64,000 nucleotides of DNA from Sphingomonas hengshuiensis (GCF_000935025.1 NZ_CP010836.1:3286001-3350000); one strand, 5' to 3'. Counted from the stretch's first letter, positions 9,175 through 18,781 are shown. Notes: generated by a model from the sequence alone, not told the origin. Numbers and translations: made by a program.

Positions 9175-12051
9175 CTAGAAACGGACCGCGACGCCGGCCG
9201 AGAATTTCCGCCCGCTATAGGTGCTGTACAGCGAGTCCTCGCGGTTCGAATCGACGTAGAAGCCAAGCTCCTGGTTGGTGAGGTTCTGTGCCTCGAGACG
9301 CAGCTGGACGCTGGGCGTGATCTGGTACGAAGCCGTGGCGTCGACGAAGACCGCCGCGATATTCCCCTGCACGTCGCTGCCCGCGCGGCCCGACGGCACG
9401 CGCAGCAGGAACTTGTCGCGCCACGACGCACTGCCCCGGATGCTGAACTTGCTGTCTTCGTAATAGAGCGTGCCGTTGGCGGTATATTTGGACAGGTTGA
9501 CCAACGTCGCCTGGATCGGCGTCAGGCACGCGGAGTCGTTGCAGTACGAGATGTCCGAATCGGCATAGGTGAAGTTGGCCAGCGCGCCGAGATTCGACAG
9601 GAAGCCGGGCAGGAATTCGAACCCCGACTGGATGTTGACTTCGACGCCCTTCAGCACGCCGCCCGGGGTGTTGTTCTTGGTCGAAAAGGTGAATTCGGTA
9701 TCGGCAGTGTTCCCCGACCCCGCGAGCAGCGACAGCGGCAGCCCGGTCTGGCCGAACGGGACGTTCACCTGCTTGGTCTGGATGAAGCTGTCGATGTCCT
9801 TGTAAAAGCCGCCGATCGCGATGATCCCGGTCCGCCCGAAATAATATTCCAGGCTGACATCGGCGGTCTTGGCGCGGATCGGGTCGAGCAGGAAATTGCC
9901 CGCCGACACGGTGCGCGTGTTCTGCGCGATCGTGACATTGCCCGGGATCAGGTCGCCCAGCTCGGGCCGGGTCATCACCTTCGCCGCGGCAAGGCGGAAG
10001 ATCAGCTTGTCGCTCAGGTCGAAGGTCAGCGTCGCGGAGGGCAGCCAGTCTTCATAGGTGCGGACCAGCGTGGTCGGCACGCCGTTGATCGAGCCGAACC
10101 CTTCCTGCGTGGTATGGACGTAGCGCACGCCGATATTGCCGCGCATCGGCACGAGCAGGTCGCCGGTAAAGTCGAGCATGCCATAGCCGCCCTTCACCCG
10201 CTCCTTCAGCGATCCCTGCTGCGGATCGTTGAGGGCATAGGCGCCGGTCTGGTTCTCGAAATTGAACACCGAGTTGAACTTGGCATAGTCGGGCGCGGCC
10301 CAGCTCGAGATGGTATCGACCGGCAGCGTGCGCCCGAAATCGCCGATCGGCGTGGTCAATTGCGCGATCGTCGTGCCGGCGGGGAGGCTGGGCGCGAGGT
10401 TCTGCGTCACGCGGTCGCGGCTCCAGCGCTGATATTCGGCCTCGCGATACGATCCGCCGACGCGCAGCTTGATGCCCTCGATCAGGTCGAGCGCGCCGTT
10501 GAGCTCTCCCGTGAAGTTGTTCGATTCGTCGCGGCTGCGCTGCATCGCCAGCGTGCCGTTGACCGTGCCGTCCGCGGACGGCGGCCCGAACCCGAAATTG
10601 GCCGGGTTGTCGACATCGATCCCCCAGTTGATCGCCGGGAAGCGGCGGTCGCCGCGGAAATCGAACGAGAAATTGTTCACATTGTTCGCGAATGTCGCGA
10701 TCTGGGTGCGCACCGGCTTGTCATAGATGGTGCGCGACATGCCGATAAAGCCGTCGAGGACAAAGCCCCCGAAATCGCGCGATCCCGACAGGTTCACCTG
10801 GCTGAACGTCGTCGTATATTTGCTGTAGGTCAGGTCGTTGGTGATATCGACGCCGTTGAAGCGGCCATAAAGCAGCGTGCCGTTCGCATCGCGCTGCGCC
10901 TCCAGCACCGAGGTTTCGGCGCTGCCATGCTGGCCGGCATTGCGCGAGAAGGACAGCGCGGTGATCGTCTGGTCGCTCCGGGTGACGTCATAGCGCGAGA
11001 ACAGGCCGTCCAGCGCGAAATGGGTAACGTCGTCCGGTCGCGCTTCCAGCGTCAGCGTGGCACCGAACCGCGAATAATCCTGGTCCGAACGGACGAGGCG
11101 CGGGCTGCGCGGGATGAAGGTGCCGGCATTGTCGACCAGCTCGTAATTGGCGGCGTTGGTCGCCGAATTGGGCAGGCGCGGGTTGCCGGTGGAGCAGTTG
11201 GCGGCGTTGCTCCCATTGAGCGCGCTGTTGCCCGGGCTTTGCGGCGTATAGCCGGCGGGCGAGCAGAAGCGGTTGAGCCGCCCGCTGATCACGTCGACCG
11301 CGGACCAGCCTTCCTCGCGGGTGTAGCGCTTGGTCCAGGCGGCGGAGGCGGCGATGCCGAAGCTGTCGTCGAGGAACTTCTTCGAGATCAGCCCGGTGAC
11401 GCGCGGGCTGAACTTGCGGCGCAAATCGTCATAGGTCCCCTGCGCGCTCGCCGCGAGGGTGAAATCCTGCGCGGAGGCCAGCGGCCGCGGCGTCTGGAGG
11501 TCGACCGTCGCGCCGAGCGAGCCCTCCTCGATATCCGCCGACATCGTCTTGCGCACCGTCAGCGAGCTGAACAATTCCGAGGCGAAGGTGCTGAAGTCGA
11601 ACGAGCGCGACGAGACATAGCCCGAGCGGATGTCCGACGAGCCCGCCGAGCTGGCGCCTTCCATCCCGTTCAGCCGGACGCGGGTGAACTGCGCACCAAG
11701 GCCGCGGACCGAGATCGTCTTGCCTTCGCCGCCATCGCCGCGGGTGATCGCGACGCCGGGCAGGCGCTGCATCGATTCGGCCAGGTTCGAATCGGGGAAC
11801 TTGCCGACATCCTCGGCAGTGATCGTGTCGACGACGCCGACTTCGCGGCGCTTGATCGCCAGCGCATCGCTCAGCGACGCGCGAAATCCGGTGACGATGA
11901 TTTCTTCCTGCGCGTCCTGGGCGGGTTCGGCGGGGACAGCCGGATCGGAAGGCGTGCCGGTCTGCGCAAGCGCCGGAAACGAGACTGCGAGTCCGATCGC
12001 CAGCGCCGTGGCCGACACGGTTGCACGCACAGAATCCTTACGCGAAATCAT
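9175..12051 (-). CDS. TonB-dependent outer-membrane receptor for glycan fragments
   Basis: 958 residues. The signal peptide ends near ALAQ (residue 30). An acidic linker leads to EEIIVTGFRASLSDAL, a TonB-box-like segment opening the plug (about 50-180; DVGKFPDSNLAESMQRLPGV, then ISVRGLGAQFTRVRLNG). A 22-strand barrel follows, ending in aromatic F (GRKFSAGVAVRF). This plug type is typical of the large carbohydrate-associated receptors of Caulobacter, Xanthomonas and Sphingomonas. There is no SusD partner. Role: TonB-driven import of oligosaccharides released by the neighbouring enzymes. It is divergent from GH28, with three operator-like sites between them. Confidence 0.92.
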   Translation of the reverse strand: MISRKDSVRATVSATALAIGLAVSFPALAQTGTPSDPAVPAEPAQDAQEEIIVTGFRASLSDALAIKRREVGVVDTITAEDVGKFPDSNLAESMQRLPGVAITRGDGGEGKTISVRGLGAQFTRVRLNGMEGASSAGSSDIRSGYVSSRSFDFSTFASELFSSLTVRKTMSADIEEGSLGATVDLQTPRPLASAQDFTLAASAQGTYDDLRRKFSPRVTGLISKKFLDDSFGIAASAAWTKRYTREEGWSAVDVISGRLNRFCSPAGYTPQSPGNSALNGSNAANCSTGNPRLPNSATNAANYELVDNAGTFIPRSPRLVRSDQDYSRFGATLTLEARPDDVTHFALDGLFSRYDVTRSDQTITALSFSRNAGQHGSAETSVLEAQRDANGTLLYGRFNGVDITNDLTYSKYTTTFSQVNLSGSRDFGGFVLDGFIGMSRTIYDKPVRTQIATFANNVNNFSFDFRGDRRFPAINWGIDVDNPANFGFGPPSADGTVNGTLAMQRSRDESNNFTGELNGALDLIEGIKLRVGGSYREAEYQRWSRDRVTQNLAPSLPAGTTIAQLTTPIGDFGRTLPVDTISSWAAPDYAKFNSVFNFENQTGAYALNDPQQGSLKERVKGGYGMLDFTGDLLVPMRGNIGVRYVHTTQEGFGSINGVPTTLVRTYEDWLPSATLTFDLSDKLIFRLAAAKVMTRPELGDLIPGNVTIAQNTRTVSAGNFLLDPIRAKTADVSLEYYFGRTGIIAIGGFYKDIDSFIQTKQVNVPFGQTGLPLSLLAGSGNTADTEFTFSTKNNTPGGVLKGVEVNIQSGFEFLPGFLSNLGALANFTYADSDISYCNDSACLTPIQATLVNLSKYTANGTLYYEDSKFSIRGSASWRDKFLLRVPSGRAGSDVQGNIAAVFVDATASYQITPSVQLRLEAQNLTNQELGFYVDSNREDSLYSTYSGRKFSAGVAVRF

Positions 12052-12083
12052 CGAAAATCCTCCCCCTCGTTGTTTTGCTCAAC

Positions 12084-12130
12084 TTGTCGGTAGACAAACC
12101 TGTAAGACAGATTAACCTGTAAGACAACAT
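12084..12130. promoter_or_regulatory. Cluster of three GntR-type operator sites between receptor and GH28
   Basis: The three sites are TTGTCGGTAGACAA (12084-12097), ACCTGTAAGACAGAT (12099-12113) and ACCTGTAAGACAACAT (12116-12131 region). They match the palindrome CCTGTAATACAGG at 17869 in front of the uronate transporter. They occupy the middle of the divergent promoter region. Confidence 0.65.
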
Positions 12131-12175
12131 ACAAATTTGCCGGCGATATCAAGCCGGGACAGGAGAGAATGCGCC

Positions 12176-13543
12176 ATGGATCCGACACGCCGCGAAGCGT
12201 TGCAGTTAGCCTCGAGCGCGCTGCTCTGCGCGCTGCCCGCCCTCCCCGCGCTCGCGGCGCCGAGGCGGCGTGTCGACATCCGGCGCCACGGCGCGGTCGC
12301 GGACGGAGCCAGCGTGAACACCGTCGCGATCCAGAAGACGATCGATGCCTGCGCGGCGGCGGGCGGCGGCGTGATCGTGGTGCCGCGCGGGGTGTTCGTC
12401 ACCGGATCGATCGTGCTCAAGCCCGGTGTCGGGCTCGAATTGAGCAAGGGCGCGGTGCTCAAGGGCTCGGCCAATCTCGCGGATTACCCGCTGGTGCTGC
12501 GCCGCTTCGTCGAGGTCTATCCCGAGGCACTGCGCATGGCGATGATCAACGCCACCGGCAATCACGGGCTGCGCATCACCGGTGAGGGTACGCTCGACGG
12601 CAATGGCGATCCGTTCTGGCGGAAGTTCTTCACCATGCCCGAAGAACATGTCGGCACGACCAAGGTCTATTACCCCTTCCCCCAGATCGCCTTCATCCAG
12701 GATTGCGACGACGTGCTGATCAGCGGCGTCACGTTCAAGGATGCCGCGTTCTGGAACCTCCATATGTATCGCTGCCGGCGCTCGATCATCGAGGATTGCG
12801 CATATGAAGTGCCGCACGACATCCGCGCGCCGAGCAGCGACGCGATCGACCTCGACAGCTGCCAGGACATCACCGTGCGCCGCTGCCGCTTCTCGGTCGA
12901 CGATGATTGCATCGCGCTGAAAGGGACGCAGGGCCCCGCCGCAGCGGGCTATGCCGACGCGCCGCCGGTCGAGCGCATCCATATCCACGACTGTATCTTC
13001 GAATATGGCCTGGGCTGCGTCACCTTCGGCAGCAACGGCACCGTGATGCGCGACATCCGCGTCGAGCGGATCACCAATGTCGGGGACATCCCGACGATCC
13101 GCTTCAAAATCCGCCCCGACACGCCGGGCCAGGTCTATGAGCGGCTGCACGTCCGCGGCGTGCGCCTCGCAGAAGCGCCCCAGCCGGTCAGCTTCTGGCA
13201 CCGCGGCGAGGTGTTCTACGGCTATAACCGACCCAATTTCAGCGCCGACGATCCCGCAATCGGCCTGATCGTCAACGCCCGCCTCACCCACGGCACCAAG
13301 GTCCCGGCCAAGCCGCCGGGCGCGATCATCCGCGACGTGGTGATCGAGGACGTGAAGGGCACGACGCGCGGCTTCGGCACTATCAGCGGCAATGCGACGA
13401 CCGCGATCTCCAACTTCACGCTGCGCGACATCGACGTGACGCTGACCGACTCGACACGGACGAAGCTGATCGCCAAGGGTGTGCCGGGACTGAAGCTGGA
13501 GAATGTCCGGGTGAACGGGAAGCCGGCCGAGGTGGAGGCTTAA
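12176..13543 (+). CDS. GH28 polygalacturonase family protein
   Basis: 455 residues. The ATG at 12176 is favoured because AGGAGAG lies 8 bases upstream; a Tat-like signal (DPTRREALQLASSALL) follows. The right-handed beta-helix begins with the DIRRHGAVADGAS entry motif. The catalytic aspartates lie in SSDAIDLDSC (D222, D225) and VDDDCIALKG (D242-D244). The long beta-helix with FWHRGEVFYGYN near the C-terminus is an unusual insertion. The family cleaves alpha-linked galacturonic acid by inversion; here exo-action on uronate side chains is plausible. Expression is probably controlled by the operator cluster just upstream. Confidence 0.88.
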   Translation: MDPTRREALQLASSALLCALPALPALAAPRRRVDIRRHGAVADGASVNTVAIQKTIDACAAAGGGVIVVPRGVFVTGSIVLKPGVGLELSKGAVLKGSANLADYPLVLRRFVEVYPEALRMAMINATGNHGLRITGEGTLDGNGDPFWRKFFTMPEEHVGTTKVYYPFPQIAFIQDCDDVLISGVTFKDAAFWNLHMYRCRRSIIEDCAYEVPHDIRAPSSDAIDLDSCQDITVRRCRFSVDDDCIALKGTQGPAAAGYADAPPVERIHIHDCIFEYGLGCVTFGSNGTVMRDIRVERITNVGDIPTIRFKIRPDTPGQVYERLHVRGVRLAEAPQPVSFWHRGEVFYGYNRPNFSADDPAIGLIVNARLTHGTKVPAKPPGAIIRDVVIEDVKGTTRGFGTISGNATTAISNFTLRDIDVTLTDSTRTKLIAKGVPGLKLENVRVNGKPAEVEA

Positions 13544-13545
13544 GC

Positions 13546-13678
13546 TCCCTCTCCCGATGGGAGAGGGAGGGAGCCGACGAAGTCGGCGGAAGGGTGAGGG
13601 TGCGTGGACGATGTGTCACCCTCACCCTTCCCACGCGCTACGCGCGCGGGCCCCTTCCCTCTCCCATCGGGAGAGGGA
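13546..13678. repeat. Intergenic inverted-repeat region
   Basis: Two copies of a CTCCCTCTCCC-GATGGGAGAGGGAG palindrome (13546-13571 and about 13654-13679) flank a second inverted pair, GGGTGAGGGTG and CACCCTCACCC. The region separates the convergent GH28 and uxaC genes, so it could act as a bidirectional terminator. It looks like an interspersed repeat unit rather than unique sequence. Confidence 0.65.
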
Positions 13679-13685
13679 GATACTC

Positions 13686-15110
13686 TCACAGCCGATACGC
13701 CGCCTTGACCAGGTTATACGCCAGGTCCTTCGCCACCGCGAACGCCTCGTCGCGCTCGAGGCGGTGTTCGGCGACCAGCCGGCCGAGATAGGCGCAATCG
13801 ACGCGGCGGCTCAGATCGTGCCGCGCGGGAATCGAGAAAAACGCCCGCGTGTCGTCGTTGAACCCGACGGTGTTGTAGAAGCCGCCGGTCTCGGTCACCT
13901 GCTCGCGGAACCGCATCATCCCCTCGGGGCTGTCGTGGAACCACCATGCCGGCCCGATCCGCAGCGCGGGATAATGGCCGGCGAGCGGCGCGATTTCGCG
14001 GGCATAGGTGCTTTCGTCGAGCGTGAAGAGGATGATCGTCAGGTCGCGCCGGTTGCCGAACGCATTGAGCAGCGGCTTGAGCGCGCGGACATATTCGGTC
14101 GGCGACGGCCAGTCGTCGCCCTTGGCCTCGCCAAAGGTCCCGGTGACGGCGGGGTTCTGGCTGCGCAGCGCGCCCGGATGGATCTGCATCACCAGCCCGT
14201 CGTCGACGCTCATCCGGGCCATTTCGGTGAGCATCTGGCCACGGAAGCGCTCGGCGTCGCTGCCGCTCGCCTGTCCGGCGGCGACGCGGGCATAGAGCGC
14301 CGCCGCCTCTTCCTGCGGCAGATTCTCAGTATGCGCGGTCGGGTGGCCGTGATCGGTCGAGGTCGCGCCGCCCTGCTCGATGAAATAGCGCCGGCGCTGG
14401 CGCAGCGCGGCGAGATAGCCTTGCCACGTCCCGACATCCTCGCCGGTGATCCGCCCGAGCATGGGCAGGTCCTCGACGAAGCGCGGATGGTCGGGGTCGG
14501 TGACGTTGTCGGGGCGGAACGCCGTCATCACCCGCCCGCTCCAGCCGCTCGCCCGAACCGCCTTGTGGTGGCGCAGGTCGTCGAGCGGGTCCTCGGTGGT
14601 CGCGATCGCCTCGATCCCGAACCGCTCGAACAACGCGCGCGGCAGGAATTCGGGGCGCTTCAGCTGCGCATCGATCTGGTCGTAGATGCGGTCGGCATTG
14701 GTCGGCGACAGCCGCTCGGTGATCCCGAGGATTTCGTGGAACGCATAATCGAGCCACATCCGGCTGGGCGTGCCGCGCAGCAAATGGAAATTCTCGGCAA
14801 AGCGGCGCCAGATCTTGCGCGTGTCGGTCTCGGTCCAGCCGCCGTCGATCCGCGGGACGCCGAGTTCCTCGAGCGGCACGCCCTGGCTGTACAGCATCCG
14901 GAAGATGTAGTGATCGGGGATGATGAACAGCGTCGCCGGGTCCGGAAACGGCTGGTTCTCGGCGAACCACGACGGATCGGTGTGCCCGTGCGGGCTGATG
15001 ATCGGCAGGTCCTTGACCGAGCGATAAAGGTCGCGCGCGATCGCACGGGTCTCGGGATCGGCGGGGAGCAACCGGTCGGGATGCGGCGCCAGCGGCGCTT
15101 CGATGGTCAT
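13686..15110 (-). CDS. uxaC: Glucuronate isomerase
   Basis: 474 residues, full length for UxaC. The N-terminal ISPHGHTDPSWF motif carries the metal-binding His-x-His of this amidohydrolase-superfamily isomerase. Other recognisable segments are PDHYIFRMLYSQGV, TTEDPLDDL and VGFNDDTRAFFSIPARHD. It interconverts D-glucuronate with D-fructuronate and D-galacturonate with D-tagaturonate in the cytoplasm. It is the last gene of the operon MFS-RraA-SDR-uxaC, starting 4 bases after the SDR stop. UxuA, UxuB, KdgK and KdgA are not in this window and must be encoded elsewhere or replaced. Confidence 0.96.
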   Translation of the reverse strand: MTIEAPLAPHPDRLLPADPETRAIARDLYRSVKDLPIISPHGHTDPSWFAENQPFPDPATLFIIPDHYIFRMLYSQGVPLEELGVPRIDGGWTETDTRKIWRRFAENFHLLRGTPSRMWLDYAFHEILGITERLSPTNADRIYDQIDAQLKRPEFLPRALFERFGIEAIATTEDPLDDLRHHKAVRASGWSGRVMTAFRPDNVTDPDHPRFVEDLPMLGRITGEDVGTWQGYLAALRQRRRYFIEQGGATSTDHGHPTAHTENLPQEEAAALYARVAAGQASGSDAERFRGQMLTEMARMSVDDGLVMQIHPGALRSQNPAVTGTFGEAKGDDWPSPTEYVRALKPLLNAFGNRRDLTIILFTLDESTYAREIAPLAGHYPALRIGPAWWFHDSPEGMMRFREQVTETGGFYNTVGFNDDTRAFFSIPARHDLSRRVDCAYLGRLVAEHRLERDEAFAVAKDLAYNLVKAAYRL

Positions 15111-15114
15111 GGTC

Positions 15115-15873
15115 TCAAAATCCCTGGGAGGCGCCGCCGTCGACCGGCAGCAGGACGCCGGTCACGAACTTCGCGGCGGGCGAGCAAAGATACACTGCGG
15201 CAAGGCCGATATCCTCGGCCTCGCCGAAGCGCTGCATCGGCGTGCGCTGGAGGATGCGCGACGAACGCGCGGGATCGCCGTCCAGCGCCTTGCGCAGCAT
15301 CGCCGATTCGATCCAGCCGGGGGCGATCGCGTTGACGCGCACGCCCTGCCCCGCGACTTCGGTCGACAGCGCACGGACCATCCCGACATAGGCCGATTTC
15401 GCCGCCGAATAGGCGATCACCCCGGGCATCCCGATCAGCGAGGTCATCGACGCCGTGAACAGGATGCTGCCATGCCCCGCCTCGAGCATCCCCGGCAGCA
15501 CGCAGCGCGTCAGATTATGCGCGGCGAGCACATGCGTATCGAGCATCCCGCTGAATTCCTCGACGCTGGTGTCGACCGCCAGCTTCTTGAAATTATGCCC
15601 GGCATTGTTGGCGAGGATCGAGATCGGCCCAATCCGGTCGCGGATTCGCGCGACCAGCTCGGGGATGCTGGCATAGGCGGTGACATCGGCGACTTCCCAA
15701 TGCGCGCCCGCGCCCAGTTCGGCCGCGGCGGCCTCGATCACATCGGCGCGGCGCCCGAGCAGCACGACCTGCGCCCCCGCCGCATGCATCGCGCGCGCCA
15801 TGCCGAGGCCCAGCCCCGATCCGCCGCCGGTGATCAGCGCGACTTCGCCGTCGAGGCGGAAGGCGGCGCTCAC
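15115..15873 (-). CDS. SDR-family oxidoreductase of the uronate operon
   Basis: 252 residues. The GTG start overlaps the RraA stop (GTGA). Classical SDR features are TGGGSGLG for nucleotide binding, NNAG, the catalytic Ser in [10 protein letters not shown], and Y-x-x-x-K in YSAAKSAY. The family and position suggest reduction of a keto-uronate; a likely role is fructuronate reductase in place of UxuB, or a gluconate/2-keto-3-deoxygluconate 5-dehydrogenase like KduD. The sequence does not decide between these. No MDR-type UxuB is present nearby, which favours the first option. Confidence 0.8.
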   Translation of the reverse strand: MSAAFRLDGEVALITGGGSGLGLGMARAMHAAGAQVVLLGRRADVIEAAAAELGAGAHWEVADVTAYASIPELVARIRDRIGPISILANNAGHNFKKLAVDTSVEEFSGMLDTHVLAAHNLTRCVLPGMLEAGHGSILFTASMTSLIGMPGVIAYSAAKSAYVGMVRALSTEVAGQGVRVNAIAPGWIESAMLRKALDGDPARSSRILQRTPMQRFGEAEDIGLAAVYLCSPAAKFVTGVLLPVDGGASQGF

Positions 15874-16523
15874 AGGATGCCGTATTGTGCAAAGGCCTGG
15901 GTGCTCGACATGCCGGCGTCGATCGCCCCGCGCACCGTCTTCTCGCCGCGCGCCTTTTCCGCCGCGCGCTCGACCACTTCCTGCTCGACTGCGCGCGGGA
16001 TGACCAGCACACCGTCGAGGTCGCCGAACACCAGGTCGCCGGGCTGGATCGTCACCTGCCCCACTTCGATCGGGCAGCGATACTCGACCACCTTGGTCCG
16101 CACCCCCGAATCCGCGGCATAGCGCCCGCGGCTGAATACCGGCCAGTCCTGCTCCAGTATCTGCGGCGTATCGCGGTGATAGCCGTTGATCACCGCGCCA
16201 TTGGCGCCGCGCTGCCGCGCCGTCGCGGTCAGTATCTCGCCCCAATAGGCACAGCGCATCGCGCCGCCGCTGGCGAGGTAGATGTCCCCCGGCTCGAGCT
16301 GGTCGAGCGCCTCGGTCAGCTTGCCGAACGGTTGCGCCTGCGGGCCATAGACGTCGATCATCAGCACCGGCATCGCCCGCCCGACCAGCTTCATGCCGGG
16401 CAGCATCGGCTGCACCGGCTGCGGCAGGAACTGGTGGACCAGCCCGAGCGTGTCGAGAATGTCCCCCACCACCGGGGTGTAGAGCTCGGTTCGGAACAGG
16501 TCGAAAAGCGCGTCGTCGGTCAT
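15870..16523 (-). CDS. RraA-like / HMG-CHA aldolase-fold protein
   Basis: 217 residues. It has the swivelling alpha/beta fold of the RraA and 4-hydroxy-4-methyl-2-oxoglutarate aldolase family. Family marks are [24 protein letters not shown] (the conserved Arg-Asp pair) and [12 protein letters not shown]. Members bind divalent metal and act as oxaloacetate decarboxylases or retro-aldolases on 2-oxo acids; true RraA inhibits RNase E. Placement between the hexuronate transporter and the SDR suggests a carbohydrate-acid role. It overlaps both neighbours (ATGA and GTGA). Confidence 0.82.
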   Translation of the reverse strand: MTDDALFDLFRTELYTPVVGDILDTLGLVHQFLPQPVQPMLPGMKLVGRAMPVLMIDVYGPQAQPFGKLTEALDQLEPGDIYLASGGAMRCAYWGEILTATARQRGANGAVINGYHRDTPQILEQDWPVFSRGRYAADSGVRTKVVEYRCPIEVGQVTIQPGDLVFGDLDGVLVIPRAVEQEVVERAAEKARGEKTVRGAIDAGMSSTQAFAQYGIL

Positions 16524-17830
16524 TGGTTTTCCCTGCGGAAGGAGCGGCGCAGGATCAGCGCCATGAGCAATACGGCAAGCGGATAGGCACAGCCCGCGCC
16601 GAGGAAGAGGACCCTGTAATTGCCGCCGGTCGCATCGAGGATGCGCCCCACCGCCATCGCGACGAACATGCCGCAGATGCCGGCGGCGAACCCGCCGATC
16701 CCGATCACCGAGCTTACCGCGCGGGCGGGCAGGGTGTCGGACACGATCGTATAGAGATTGGCCGACAGCCCCTGATGCCCCGCGGCGGCGAGCGCGATCA
16801 GCAGCACCGCGCTCCACATCCCCGAAACGCCGGGCACGAACGCCACGGGCACGGTACACGCCGCCATCCCCGCCATCGCCACGATCCGCGCCGGCACCGC
16901 GGCCATCCCGCGCTGCACCAGCCGCGATGAGATCCAGCCCCCGGCGACGCTGCCGATATCGGCGATCAGATAGATCGTCACCAGCGGCGCGATCGACGCC
17001 ATCATGTTCATGCCGAAGCGCGTGTGGAGAAAGCCCGGCACCCAGTTGAGATAGAACCACCACACCGGGCTGGTCAGCAACATCCCCAGTGCATAGGCGC
17101 AGGTGCCGCGATAGCGGAACAGCGACAGCCACGGCACGCGCGCCACGTCCGGCGCGGCGTCGCTGCGGATATAGGCAAGCTCCTCGGCAGAGACGCGGCG
17201 CTGGCGCTCGGGCACTTCGTAGAAGCGCAGCCACAGCACCAGCCACACCAGCCCCAGCCCCCCGGCGATCAGGAACGCCGCGCGCCACCCGACCCAGGCG
17301 ACCACGAACGGCAGCGAAATCGGCGTGACGATCGCGCCGATATTGCTGCCGGCGTTGAAGATTCCGGTCGCGAAGGCGCGCTCTTTGGCAGGAAACCATT
17401 CGCGGACCGCCTTGATCGAGGCGGGGAAATTGCCGCCCTCGGCAAGCCCCAGCGCCCCGCGCGCGAATTTGAAGCCGAGGACGCTCGACATGAAGCCGTG
17501 CAGCACCGCGCTGACGCTCCACCCCGCGACCGCCAGCCCCAGCCCGCGCCGCACGCCGATCAGGTCCATCATCCGCCCGCCGAACAGATAGCCAAGCGCA
17601 TACAGCAGCGAGAAGGTCGCGACGATGTCGCCATAGTCGGTCTCGGACCAGCCGATCTCGGCGTCGAGCACCGGCTTGAGCAGCCCGAAGATCTGGCGAT
17701 CGATGTAGCAGATCGTCGTCGATGCGAAGAGCAGCGCCACCACCACCCAGCGATAGCGCCCCACCGGCTTCGCGATCGGTGCTATGACCGTCGCGGCGCT
17801 TGCGCTGGCTGGGGGGTTCATCGGAGACAC
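16520..17830 (-). CDS. MFS hexuronate transporter (ExuT/GudP-like, anion:cation symporter family)
   Basis: 436 residues and 12 predicted membrane segments. The first helix ends in [15 protein letters not shown], characteristic of the ACS family. Other marks are [13 protein letters not shown] between helices 2 and 3, and [23 protein letters not shown], almost the textbook ACS signature. It imports glucuronate or galacturonate across the inner membrane. It is the first gene of the four-gene uronate operon, with a perfect 6-1-6 palindromic operator 39 bases before its start. Confidence 0.9.
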   Translation of the reverse strand: MSPMNPPASASAATVIAPIAKPVGRYRWVVVALLFASTTICYIDRQIFGLLKPVLDAEIGWSETDYGDIVATFSLLYALGYLFGGRMMDLIGVRRGLGLAVAGWSVSAVLHGFMSSVLGFKFARGALGLAEGGNFPASIKAVREWFPAKERAFATGIFNAGSNIGAIVTPISLPFVVAWVGWRAAFLIAGGLGLVWLVLWLRFYEVPERQRRVSAEELAYIRSDAAPDVARVPWLSLFRYRGTCAYALGMLLTSPVWWFYLNWVPGFLHTRFGMNMMASIAPLVTIYLIADIGSVAGGWISSRLVQRGMAAVPARIVAMAGMAACTVPVAFVPGVSGMWSAVLLIALAAAGHQGLSANLYTIVSDTLPARAVSSVIGIGGFAAGICGMFVAMAVGRILDATGGNYRVLFLGAGCAYPLAVLLMALILRRSFRRENQ

Positions 17831-17868
17831 TTCCTCTCAATGGCGGCATTCCGGCGCGCGGTTGCCAT

Positions 17869-17881
17869 CCTGTAATACAGG
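17869..17881. promoter_or_regulatory. Palindromic operator before the uronate transporter
   Basis: CCTGTAATACAGG is a perfect 6-1-6 palindrome. It lies 39 bases upstream of the MFS start, where a repressor would block the promoter. Related sites occur at 12084-12130 and 17945-17958. Confidence 0.7.
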
Positions 17882-17944
17882 TTTGAACGATGTCGGCGGA
17901 CGACGCAAGGCCATTTTATGCTTTGCACCTCGCGTGCCGCTGCT

Positions 17945-17958
17945 ATCGGTAAGACAGG
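17945..17958. promoter_or_regulatory. Operator-like site before the GntR gene
   Basis: ATCGGTAAGACAGG matches the right part of the palindrome at 17869 and sits 31 bases before the regulator's start. This suggests autoregulation. Confidence 0.55.
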
Positions 17959-17988
17959 TTGAGATCACGCTCGCCGGGAGAAGTGATT

Positions 17989-18738
17989 TTGTCGATCGTA
18001 GAAGAAAGCGGCACCACGCAAGCAAAGAGCGGACTGGTCGATTCGGTCGTTGAGTATCTGCTCGATCATGTCGCCGCACAGGGGCTGCGCGCGGGTTCGC
18101 AACTGCCCAGCGAGGAATCGATCCGCACCGCGCTGGGCGTCAGCCGCCCGGTAGTGCGCGAAGCGATGCGCGCGCTCGCGGGCACCGGGCTGATCGAGAT
18201 GGCGAGCGGAAAGCGGGCAAAGATCGCGCCGATCGAAGGCCAGATGATCTCGCGCGTGATCGGCAACGCCGTGCTGATCGGCCAGGTCGATGCGTCCGAC
18301 ATCCTCGAAGTGCGCCGCGGCATCGAAGTCACGATGGTCACGCTCGCCGCCTCCCGCCGCACCGATGCGGACGCCGCCGCGCTCAATGCGCTCCTCCACG
18401 AAATGTCGGGGCTGCTCGGCCAGCCCGATCGCTATGCGCAGCTCGACATGCAGCTGCACCGGCTGCTGGCACAGGCGACCGGCAACCCGCTTTTCCCTCT
18501 GCTGATCGAGGCGTTCCGCCACCTCATCCAGGCATCGATGGTCGAGGGGCTCGAACGCTGGGCGGCGACGCCGAAGCTCCAGCGGGTCCAGGACCTGCAC
18601 GTCGAAATCGTCAAGGCCGTCGCCGAAAAGGACCCGATCCGCGCCGCACGCGCGATGGAGCAGCATTTCGACGACGCGATCAACGCAATCCTCGGGCCGC
18701 TTGTCGAGGTTGCGGACGACGAGGTCGCGGAGTCGTGA
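17989..18738 (+). CDS. FadR-subfamily GntR transcriptional regulator of the uronate/glycan locus
   Basis: 249 residues from TTG at 17989, chosen because GGGAG lies 8 bases upstream. An earlier in-frame TTG at 17959 abuts the operator and lacks a binding site. The N-terminal winged helix (about 20-85) contains GSQLPSEESIRTALGVSRPVVREAMRAL split across the recognition helix. The C-terminal FCD domain has DMQLHRLLAQATGNP and the later His-bearing helix (LHVEIVKAV, then RAARAMEQHF), which form the metal and ligand site. Family members are usually released from DNA by hexuronates or their breakdown products. It is divergent from the transporter operon. Confidence 0.88.
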   Translation: MSIVEESGTTQAKSGLVDSVVEYLLDHVAAQGLRAGSQLPSEESIRTALGVSRPVVREAMRALAGTGLIEMASGKRAKIAPIEGQMISRVIGNAVLIGQVDASDILEVRRGIEVTMVTLAASRRTDADAAALNALLHEMSGLLGQPDRYAQLDMQLHRLLAQATGNPLFPLLIEAFRHLIQASMVEGLERWAATPKLQRVQDLHVEIVKAVAEKDPIRAARAMEQHFDDAINAILGPLVEVADDEVAES

Positions 18739-18748
18739 ACCGGGATGG

Positions 18749-18779
18749 CCGGGAAGGCCCCAAAGGCGGGCTTTCCCGG
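18749..18779. terminator. Bidirectional hairpin terminator
   Basis: The arms CCGGGAAGGCCC (18749-18760) and GGGCTTTCCCGG (18768-18779) form a 12-base stem with one wobble pair. It lies between the convergent GntR and hydrolase genes. There is no long T-run. Confidence 0.6.
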
Positions 18780-18781
18780 GC

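Noticed and set aside
10114..12093. Long plus-strand open frame over the TonB receptor
   Set aside because: Antisense to an unmistakable receptor; composition is that of a shadow.
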